Positions 1-6,024 of a DNA stretch of 7,220 bases are shown here, in pieces (the first letter of the stretch is position 1; every line of letters begins with the position of its first letter). Source of the DNA: Bacteroidota bacterium (GTDB lineage: Bacteria; Bacteroidota; Ignavibacteria; Kryptoniales; JAKASW01); the NCBI GenBank assembly GCA_021789755.1, contig JAJYJD010000179.1, positions 1 to 7,220 on the forward strand, written 5' to 3'. The position numbers and the translations under genes are program-made. The notes below the pieces were generated by a model. It worked only from the letters and a program-made list of their open reading frames with translations, searched no databases and was not told the origin of the DNA.

Positions 1-517
1 TATACCCGGCGTCGAGTCGATAGTCGGCGAGGAATTTTCCGGATTGCGGCCCGAGTTCGTGAAGCCGACCGGACGGCCCGAGCCTTCGAAGGATGAGTCC
101 GCTGAAGAGACCGTTGCGCCCGGTAAGAGTTCGACAAGCGCGAGGGAAATTATCGACAAAGTTGCTCGCGAGTTCGAAGAAAAGAAGAAAGCAGACCTGA
201 ACCCGCCGCCGGAAGCTGGGGCGGTGGAGCCGGAGGAAAGCATGGAGTTTGACCTCGACGCCCTCGCCCGTGAACTCGATACAGCCGGTCCGATAAAACC
301 GAAGGAGGGCAGCCCTCGCGACAGGGACGAGGAGAGGGGTATTGAACTGACTCCGGACATCGTGACCGACACGCTTGCAATGATATTCGAACAGCAGGGG
401 CAATACAGCACGGCGATAGAAGCGTACAACATCCTGCTCAGGAAAAAACCCGACCAGGCGGATTTTTATCGCAAGAAGATTGCGGAGCTGGCGGCAAGGG
501 CAGATGGACAAGTTTGA
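1..517 (+). CDS. TPR-containing protein, C-terminal part (5' end outside window)
   Basis: The reading frame is open from the left edge (first full codon at base 2) to a TGA at 515-517, giving 171 visible codons. A TTG at 44 could be read as a start, but the frame continues upstream without a stop, so this is more likely the tail of a longer protein. Most of the visible part is a charged linker rich in Pro, Glu and Lys, probably disordered, with an acidic patch near 'MEFDLDALARELD'. The last ~45 residues form one tetratricopeptide-like helical hairpin ('TLAMIFEQQGQYSTAIEAY' followed by 'LLRKKPDQ'), which matches the TPR pattern of small and aromatic positions. TPRs mediate protein-protein contact, and no enzyme motif is visible. 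The gene overlaps the ubiE start by 14 bases, suggesting translational coupling. The specific function is unknown. I am confident it is coding and fairly confident of the TPR. Confidence 0.8.
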   Translation, partial: IPGVESIVGEEFSGLRPEFVKPTGRPEPSKDESAEETVAPGKSSTSAREIIDKVAREFEEKKKADLNPPPEAGAVEPEESMEFDLDALARELDTAGPIKPKEGSPRDRDEERGIELTPDIVTDTLAMIFEQQGQYSTAIEAYNILLRKKPDQADFYRKKIAELAARADGQV

Positions 518-1226
518 AGAGTCGGTTTCTGCCGCCCGGAAGCACCGGTATGTACGGCAGATGTTCAACGACATTTCGCACCGCTATGATTTCCTGAACC
601 ATTTCCTCAGCGCCGGGATCGATCGCCGGTGGCGCAGGCGCGCGATAGATATTTCGCGGCTTGAAGGCGGGCAGTACTTTCTCGATGTGGCGTGTGGGAC
701 GGGTGATCTGTCGGTCGAGGCCTCGCGTACTAATCCGGAAAGGATCGTCGGCGTGGATTTCGCCGAGAATATGCTTCGCAGGTTCATGGTCAAAACAACA
801 AGGCTGGGGCTCGACGGAAAAGTGGAAATCGTCCAGGCGAGCGCAGAAGAACTTCCTTTCCCCGACAAAACGTTCGATGTCACAGCCGTCGCTTTCGGCG
901 CGAGGAATTTCGGCGACCTCAGGAAGGGCCTGATGGAGATGAGACGCGTTCTCAAGCCGGGAGGCAGGATAGTGGTACTCGAGTTCTCAAGGCCGAGAAG
1001 TATCCCCGTTAAGCAACTTTATTTTTTTTATTTCAGGAAAATACTTCCGCTCATCGGCAGGCTGATCTCCGGAAACCGGGGCGCGTACACATATCTTCCG
1101 GATTCCGTGTCGGCCTTCCCGGACGGAGCGGACTTTCTGGATGTCATGCGCGGTGTGAACTTCAGGGAGGTCGATTCGACTGTACTCACTTACGGTATCG
1201 CGACGGCATATCACGGGGTCAAATGA
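504..1226 (+). CDS. ubiE: Demethylmenaquinone methyltransferase UbiE/MenG
   Basis: Class I SAM-dependent C-methyltransferase, 240 residues, the usual size for the family. It methylates demethylmenaquinone to menaquinone, the last step of menaquinone synthesis; the ubiquinone-side reaction exists only in ubiquinone makers. Visible motifs are the N-terminal UbiE signature at residues 28-43 (Y28, D29, N32, S36, W43; the usual Met and His positions are Leu31 and Asp40), SAM motif I 'FLDVACGTGDL' at 59-69, the acidic ribose-binding position D85 in 'GVDFAENM', 'PFPDKTFD' at 118-125, and the second UbiE signature 'RVLKPGGRIVVLEFS' at 148-162. The C-terminal 'GNRGAYTYLPDSVSAFP' is also typical. I chose ATG 504 over the in-frame TTG at 480 because the family start fits and AAGGG lies just upstream, though at only 3 bases. 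It overlaps the upstream TPR gene by 14 bases. It is probably a peripheral cytoplasmic enzyme acting on membrane quinone. Confidence 0.95.
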   Translation: MDKFEESVSAARKHRYVRQMFNDISHRYDFLNHFLSAGIDRRWRRRAIDISRLEGGQYFLDVACGTGDLSVEASRTNPERIVGVDFAENMLRRFMVKTTRLGLDGKVEIVQASAEELPFPDKTFDVTAVAFGARNFGDLRKGLMEMRRVLKPGGRIVVLEFSRPRSIPVKQLYFFYFRKILPLIGRLISGNRGAYTYLPDSVSAFPDGADFLDVMRGVNFREVDSTVLTYGIATAYHGVK

Positions 1227-1268
1227 GGAAAACGTTGAAGTCAATTTTATCGGAACGGCTCCACCGGC

Positions 1269-3278
1269 ATGGATGAAGTTGTAGAAATAGTCAAGACGAG
1301 CTTTGACTCGATAACTGACCGCTGGGCCGGCACGATAAGCTCGTTGCCGAAGTACTTCGGAAGCATGCAGATCCCCTTCTTCAAAAGTCAGATAACGGAG
1401 CTCCTCCATTGCATTCTCGACCTGCTTGAAAATCACGGGCCTTCCAGGCTCTTGAAATTCACGGAGAGGATTGTCAAGCCGCCGTACAACGGTTTGCTCA
1501 CGCTTACCGCGGTACACGAGACCTTCCTTCTCGGCGAAGACGCGATCCTTTCCGTCGTACGCGAAAAGATGCACGACCAGAACAGGGTATTCGAGTACTC
1601 CCGCCGCATCGACGGATGTTTCCATGAGATCATCTATCAATACGCGAATGCCTACCAGGCATACCAGAGCGAGGTCGGCGCTACTCGCCGCAAGGTGATC
1701 GAGAGACAGAGGGAGACCCTTCTGCGTTTTACGAACGCGATAGGTTCCGCGGGTAACTATGACGAAGCTCACCGGGCGGCGACGGCAATAATCAAGGAAG
1801 AATCCAAAGCGCTCGCGGTCGAGTTCTTCTCGTTCGACCAGAACACGCAGCAGCTCTTATTCAGGTCGGCTATACCGGAACGCGTTCCGACGGCCAGCGG
1901 CGATTTTCTCAGTGCGCTTGCAAAACAGTTCGGCAGTGAATCGAGCGCCCGCCGGAGCTACGCCGTTATGCAGGAGGTCTTCGGGAACCGAAGACTCATA
2001 CTTATGCTTCCCGTCTCCACGGGCGACTCTCTCGTCGGCCTTCTTCTGCTCGCTTACCCGCCTGTCCCGCTCAGGGAAAGCAGCGTGGCCGAACTGCAGG
2101 AAGAGAGCATGAACATTCTCCTCGCAATGGTGGATCAGCTTGGCTACGGCCTCAAGCGGTTCTTGCTCGAAGAAGAGGTCATCTCGAAGGCCCATTACAT
2201 TTCAATTCTGACGGAGAATTCAGCGGACGCGATCGTCGGGCTGGACGTTGCCGGCATGATCGTTTCATGGAACAAGGGCGCCGCCCTCCTCTTCGGAATG
2301 CAACACGACCAGGTGACGGGACAGCCGTTTTCGGTCCTCCTCCCGAAGGAGAGGAGGCTGATCGGCGACGACGAGGTTATTTTGGAGCGCATCCGCACCG
2401 AAGGCGTTGTCAAGAATTATGAGCTCGACTGTGAGACGGGATCCGGGCAGAGGATTATCGTCAGCCTTACCGGCAGCATCCTCGAGGACGAGCAGGGGAC
2501 GTTCATAGGCACGGCGCTCATCATGCGGGACGTAACGCAGATCAAGCAATATGAAATGGAGCTGCGACAGACCGAGAAACTCTCCTTCATAGGACAGATT
2601 TCGACCGGCATTGCCCATGAGATCGGCACGCCGCTGAACATAATACTCGGGAACGCCGAATATCTTATGATGGACATGAAATCCAGCGAGCGGGACTACG
2701 ACGAGCTTAAGATGATCATCGGGGAGACCAACCGGATCGCAAAGCTGATACAGCAGCTTCTCGATTTCGCGAGACCGAAGAAAATGCGGGCGAAGCCGGT
2801 GTCGCTCAGTTCAGAGATTGAAAACGTCCTGCAGCTTCTTAAAAACCAGCTCGATAAGTCCTCCATCAGTCTTTCGCTTGAGATCGAAAAAGATCTTCCG
2901 TATGTGTTCGGAGACGCTGCCCAACTACAGGAAGTTTTCGTAAATTTAATCGTGAATGCGATTCATTCCATGGAGAAAAAAGGCAGACTGAGTATTTCAG
3001 CCGCCTCGAAAGGGGGGCCGGACGGACGCACGGTCGAAATGACGATCGCAGACAATGGCTGCGGAATTCCGGAGGAAAACCTGCAGAAGATTTTCAACCC
3101 GTTCTTTACAACTAAAGAGGTAGGCAAAGGGACAGGACTCGGCCTTGCCATCACCCAGAGAATCATCCATGATCACAAGGGAATAATCTCTGTTGAGAGC
3201 GCGGTTGGGAACGGCACAGTATTTAAATTGAGTTTCCCGGTATACACCGCAGAAGCCTCGCGGGCCGGTGAGGCTTGA
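1269..3278 (+). CDS. Soluble multi-domain sensor histidine kinase (RsbRD_N-like, GAF-like, PAS, HisKA, HATPase_c)
   Basis: This 669-residue kinase has no transmembrane segment or signal peptide, so it should sense inside the cytoplasm. Residues ~1-135 are all-helical and resemble the RsbT co-antagonist N-terminal domain of stressosome proteins; this is a fold-pattern guess. Residues ~145-300 look GAF-like, and ~308-428 are a PAS domain ('ENSADAIVGLD', ending in 'ALIMRDVTQIKQYE'). The H-box 'GIAHEIGTPLN' carries the phospho-acceptor His450. The ATP-binding domain has the N-box (N559, N563), G1 'DNGCGIPEE' at 595-603, F-box 'FNPFFTTK' at 609-616 and G2 'GKGTGLGLA' at 619-627, so it should be active. 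ATG 1269 is the only plausible start, because an in-frame TGA lies at 1236-1238; no good ribosome-binding site precedes it. It sits 42 bases after ubiE and just before an NtrC-type regulator, its likely partner. The ligand is unknown. Confidence 0.93.
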   Translation: MDEVVEIVKTSFDSITDRWAGTISSLPKYFGSMQIPFFKSQITELLHCILDLLENHGPSRLLKFTERIVKPPYNGLLTLTAVHETFLLGEDAILSVVREKMHDQNRVFEYSRRIDGCFHEIIYQYANAYQAYQSEVGATRRKVIERQRETLLRFTNAIGSAGNYDEAHRAATAIIKEESKALAVEFFSFDQNTQQLLFRSAIPERVPTASGDFLSALAKQFGSESSARRSYAVMQEVFGNRRLILMLPVSTGDSLVGLLLLAYPPVPLRESSVAELQEESMNILLAMVDQLGYGLKRFLLEEEVISKAHYISILTENSADAIVGLDVAGMIVSWNKGAALLFGMQHDQVTGQPFSVLLPKERRLIGDDEVILERIRTEGVVKNYELDCETGSGQRIIVSLTGSILEDEQGTFIGTALIMRDVTQIKQYEMELRQTEKLSFIGQISTGIAHEIGTPLNIILGNAEYLMMDMKSSERDYDELKMIIGETNRIAKLIQQLLDFARPKKMRAKPVSLSSEIENVLQLLKNQLDKSSISLSLEIEKDLPYVFGDAAQLQEVFVNLIVNAIHSMEKKGRLSISAASKGGPDGRTVEMTIADNGCGIPEENLQKIFNPFFTTKEVGKGTGLGLAITQRIIHDHKGIISVESAVGNGTVFKLSFPVYTAEASRAGEA

Positions 3279-3341
3279 GTTTACATTAATCCGGCTCCGG
3301 CGGGACGTATGCGTTCGGTCGGGACCCAATCGGACATAGAC

Positions 3342-4706
3342 ATGAGAGCAGACATTTCAATATTGGCGGTTGACGACGATGTAAACATGCTGGCGATGCT
3401 GGAGAAGTTTCTCAAGCGTGCGGGCTACACGGTGGACACCACGTCCGACAGCATGAAAGCAATGTCGCTCGTCGAGGACAAAAACTACGACATCGTGATC
3501 ACGGACATCCAGATGCCGCGGGCGTCGGGGATGGATTTGCTGAAACGCGTCAAGGATCTTCAAAAAGACACCATGGTCATCATGATAACGGCATTCGGAT
3601 CGGTCGATTCCGCCGTCAATGCGATGAAGGCAGGTGCTTACGACTACGTCAGCAAACCGTTCAACATCGATGAGATACTCGCACTTCTGGAAAGAGCGAC
3701 GCAGCAGCGCAGGCTGCAGCGTGAGGTCGAATTCCTGAGGCAGGAGGTCGAGCAGAAATATTCCTTTGCCAACATCATCGGCAAGAGCAAGCCGATGCAG
3801 GATATATTCTCGCTTATCCAGAGGATATCCCATGCTCGCAGCAACGTCCTCATAACCGGACGCAGCGGAACGGGAAAAGAGCTGATAGCCAAGGCAATCC
3901 ACTACAACAGCGACAGGAAAGGGATGCCGATGGTGACCGTGAACTGCAGCGCGATACCGGAATCGCTTTTGGAAAGCGAGCTTTTCGGACACGAAAAAGG
4001 CGCTTTCACCGGCGCGATCACTTCGCGACGCGGCCTGTTCGAAACTGCAAACGGCGGGACGCTTTTTCTCGACGAGATAGGCGACATGCCGCTCGGCTCG
4101 CAGGCAAAATTACTCAGGGTCGTGGAAACCGGCGAGGTCCGGCCGGTCGGCAGCGATGAAGTGAAAAAGATCGACGTGCGGGTGATCGCCGCAACCCACC
4201 GTGACCTGAAGGAAATGGTCAAGCACGACCAATTCAGGGAAGACCTCTTCTACAGACTGAATGTAATCTCCGTACATGTGCCGGACCTCAAAGACAGGAC
4301 CGAAGACATTCAAATTCTCACGGACCACTTTCTGAAGAAATACGGAGAGCAATTCGGCAGGCAAAATATGCAGGTGACACGTGACGCGATGGCTTGCCTC
4401 ATGCGTTACTCCTGGCCCGGCAACGTGCGCGAACTCGAGAACGTGATCGAGAGAAGCATAGCCCTTTCAAACGGGGAAGCCATCGACAGTAAGGACCTTC
4501 CGGAACACCTCTTCCAGATGAAGTCGACCGACCTAATTGACGACCTCGCATCAGACAACATGCCTCTCTCCGAGGTGGAGAAGCGGTACATTATGAAGGT
4601 TCTCCAGCGAACCAACTGGCACCAGTCCAAGGCTGCCCAGATACTCGGTATAGACAGGAAAACGCTCTACAGGAAAATAAAAGAGTACAACCTGCTGCAA
4701 GGGTAA
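3342..4706 (+). CDS. Sigma-54-dependent response regulator, NtrC family
   Basis: Activator of sigma-54 RNA polymerase, 454 residues from ATG 3342. The receiver domain (1-120) has the acidic pocket D11-D13, phospho-acceptor D55 in 'ITDIQMP', T83 and K105. The AAA+ domain (~145-335) has Walker A 'GRSGTGKE' at 173-180, the sigma-54 contact loop GAFTGA at 220-225, Walker B 'LFLDE' at 241-245, and candidate arginine fingers R299 and R305 in 'FREDLFYRLNV'. 'SWPGNVREL' follows, and a Fis-type helix-turn-helix lies at ~413-449 ('SKAAQILGIDRKTLYRKI'). An in-frame ATG at 3309 would add 11 residues. I prefer 3342 because the numbering then matches NtrC (D54, K104 there) and strand beta-1 begins at once; neither site has a strong Shine-Dalgarno. 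All catalytic motifs are intact. It follows the histidine kinase by 63 bases and is presumably its phosphorylation target. Regulated promoters are not identifiable here. Confidence 0.95.
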   Translation: MRADISILAVDDDVNMLAMLEKFLKRAGYTVDTTSDSMKAMSLVEDKNYDIVITDIQMPRASGMDLLKRVKDLQKDTMVIMITAFGSVDSAVNAMKAGAYDYVSKPFNIDEILALLERATQQRRLQREVEFLRQEVEQKYSFANIIGKSKPMQDIFSLIQRISHARSNVLITGRSGTGKELIAKAIHYNSDRKGMPMVTVNCSAIPESLLESELFGHEKGAFTGAITSRRGLFETANGGTLFLDEIGDMPLGSQAKLLRVVETGEVRPVGSDEVKKIDVRVIAATHRDLKEMVKHDQFREDLFYRLNVISVHVPDLKDRTEDIQILTDHFLKKYGEQFGRQNMQVTRDAMACLMRYSWPGNVRELENVIERSIALSNGEAIDSKDLPEHLFQMKSTDLIDDLASDNMPLSEVEKRYIMKVLQRTNWHQSKAAQILGIDRKTLYRKIKEYNLLQG

Positions 4707-4731
4707 GCCTGGAACTTAGGGTCGCAGCCGT

Positions 4732-4755
4732 GACGACGTTGATTACCCGTCGGTC
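4732..4755. terminator. Possible hairpin between convergent gene ends
   Basis: GACGACG (4732-4738) can pair with CGTCGGTC (4748-4755), giving seven base pairs with one bulged G and a nine-base loop. It lies in the 36-base gap between two convergent genes and runs over the stop codon of the minus-strand permease gene. Neither side has a T-tract directly after the stem, so it is not a classical intrinsic terminator. It may act weakly in both directions or be chance. Confidence 0.2.
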
Positions 4756-5861
4756 CCGGTCTCCTCGCCTTTTGGTTCTATCTTGTCGTACTTCTGCAAC
4801 TTGTAGATCAACGTCGATGCCATCCAGCTTACGACAAAGATAACTATGATGAAGTAACCCATCATTCCGAAATCGCCGCCGAGCAGTCCGACACTATCCC
4901 AGAACCAACCTGTGAGTTGCAGCTTATCGGCGATGATATTGAACACTTCGATGCTACCGACGAGGAGAGCGACCAGTACGGACACGAATGTGATTGTGAC
5001 ATTGTAGTAAAGCTTCCGCAGCGGTTTCACATACGCCCATCCGTATGCCGCAAGCATCAGGGCTCCGTCAGTTGTGTCGATGAGGGACATGCCGGCCGTG
5101 AAGAGAGCCGGAAATATCAGTATCGACCAGACTGGAAGCCCTTTTGTCGCCTCGGTAGCCGTGATTCCAAGAAGTCCGATCTCCGTCGCCGTGTCGAATC
5201 CGAGTCCGAAGAGAAACCCGAGCGGGTACATGTGCCAGCTCCGGCTGATCAGTCTGTAGAATGGATGGAATACCCGCGACATCAGTCCCCTCTGCCCCAT
5301 CAACTCGTCGAGTGACTGCTCATTGTAGGAGCCTCCCTTTTTCACCTTGCGGAAGGCCCTGAACACGTCGCGAAGGACAAACATGTTTAGCAGAGCGATC
5401 AGGAACAGGAATCCAGCCGACACAAGCGTGCCTATCATTCCCCCGACTTGCCGAAACTGCGGGAACTTCCTCTGGATTGTCGTGGCTGTAATCGCGATAG
5501 CCACCGAAGCAAGTACCACGACGGTCGAATGACCCAGAGAGAAAAAGAATCCGACGCCGGCAGGTCTCTGGCCATCCTGCATTAGTTTTCGTGTGACATT
5601 GTCTATCGCGGCGATGTGGTCCGCGTCGACGGCATGCCGAAGACCGAAACTGTAGGCGATAATGCAGGTCCCGATAAGCAGCGGAAATCTGGCGAACATC
5701 AAGGACGCCGCCGCCCAGACGAGGACGTTAACGGAAATCAGCAAGACGTAGAGGAGCGTCACTTTCCGGCGGACCCTGGTTTGGTCGGTCGAAAGCAATC
5801 CCGTCAACAAGGAATTCATCAGTCGTCTGTGCTCAGCCGACTTTTTCTGCGAACCATTCAT
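4743..5861 (-). CDS. Nickel/cobalt permease, NiCoT (HoxN/HupN/NixA) family
   Basis: Inner-membrane secondary transporter that imports Ni2+ and/or Co2+, for example for hydrogenase, urease or cobalamin enzymes. It has 372 residues from ATG 5861, near the family's usual size, with about eight hydrophobic segments. The hallmark signature HX4DH in the second membrane segment is present ('RHAVDADH': H76, D81, H82), as are 'FSLGHSTVV' (107-115), 'LGFDTATEIG' (220-229) and 'GMSLIDTTDGALM' (257-269). A charged cytoplasmic loop lies around residues 165-200. I chose ATG 5861. An in-frame TTG at 5873 would add four residues, and an ATG at 5819 would remove fourteen. None has a clear Shine-Dalgarno. Metal preference cannot be read from sequence. 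No nickel or cobalt enzyme lies nearby, and I see no full cobalamin riboswitch or NikR box upstream. It is convergent with the regulator and divergent from the DUF5916 gene. Confidence 0.95.
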   Translation of the reverse strand: MNGSQKKSAEHRRLMNSLLTGLLSTDQTRVRRKVTLLYVLLISVNVLVWAAASLMFARFPLLIGTCIIAYSFGLRHAVDADHIAAIDNVTRKLMQDGQRPAGVGFFFSLGHSTVVVLASVAIAITATTIQRKFPQFRQVGGMIGTLVSAGFLFLIALLNMFVLRDVFRAFRKVKKGGSYNEQSLDELMGQRGLMSRVFHPFYRLISRSWHMYPLGFLFGLGFDTATEIGLLGITATEATKGLPVWSILIFPALFTAGMSLIDTTDGALMLAAYGWAYVKPLRKLYYNVTITFVSVLVALLVGSIEVFNIIADKLQLTGWFWDSVGLLGGDFGMMGYFIIVIFVVSWMASTLIYKLQKYDKIEPKGEETGTDG

Positions 5862-5927
5862 AACGTTACTCAATATAATTTATTTTGTCCGAGAAATTTC
5901 AACTTGCTCAGGTAAGTCGCGGGGCTC

Positions 5928-5933
5928 ATTATA
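5928..5933 (-). promoter_or_regulatory. Candidate -10 box for the NiCoT permease gene
   Basis: The minus strand reads a perfect TATAAT here, about 66 bases upstream of ATG 5861, which would give a leader of roughly 60 bases. The -35 region at 16-18 bases spacing (GTCGCC and neighbours) does not match TTGACA, so the assignment rests on the -10 alone. Confidence 0.3.
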
Positions 5934-6010
5934 AGAGAATATTGAAGTAGGGCGACTGATCGCAGTAACCTTTCCTGGCGCTGGTTCGTATGCTTTGAAT
6001 GTATTTCAAC

Positions 6011-6017
6011 AAAAGGA
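6011..6017 (+). promoter_or_regulatory. Ribosome binding site of the DUF5916 gene
   Basis: AAAAGGA lies 7 bases before ATG 6025, good Shine-Dalgarno spacing. It is the clearest ribosome-binding site in the window and decides this start codon. The G-run 6020-6024 directly before the ATG is too close to serve. Confidence 0.75.
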
Positions 6018-6024
6018 CAGGGGG

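Larger units (their letters stand above)
5862..6024. promoter_or_regulatory. Divergent intergenic region with promoters for the permease and the DUF5916 gene
   Basis: This 163-base AT-richer stretch separates two divergently transcribed genes, so it must carry at least one promoter for each. Visible elements are a perfect 8-base palindrome GAAATTTC (5893-5900), a GCGA-N4-TCGC short inverted repeat (5952-5963) that would sit near the -35 position of a minus-strand promoter, and a TATAAT on the minus strand. No convincing sigma-54 -24/-12 element, Bacteroidota-type TTTG/TAnnTTTG pair, cobalamin riboswitch or NikR site was found by eye. The two palindromes are short and could be chance. Confidence 0.5.

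Noticed and set aside
987..1772. 261-codon open frame on the minus strand, spanning the end of ubiE and the start of the kinase gene
   Set aside because: It lies opposite two well-supported genes, matches no family I know, and has no membrane or domain pattern. Long antisense frames are common in moderately GC-rich coding sequence.
3357..3992. 211-codon open frame on the minus strand inside the response regulator gene
   Set aside because: It is fully antisense to the receiver and AAA+ coding region, with a His/Arg/Val-rich sequence typical of a reverse-strand shadow.
4917..5315. 132-codon open frame on the plus strand opposite the NiCoT gene
   Set aside because: The minus-strand frame carries every NiCoT signature. 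The plus-strand product is low in hydrophobic structure and matches nothing.
5951..5990. Possible cobalamin riboswitch box on the minus strand ahead of the permease
   Set aside because: A few bases resemble GCCAGGA and GTCGCC, but the conserved B12 box order and the ~200-base length are missing.
5976..5994. Possible sigma-54 -24/-12 promoter (TGGCGC ... TATGCT)
   Set aside because: The GG and GC dinucleotides are three bases too far apart for the strict spacing of sigma-54 promoters.
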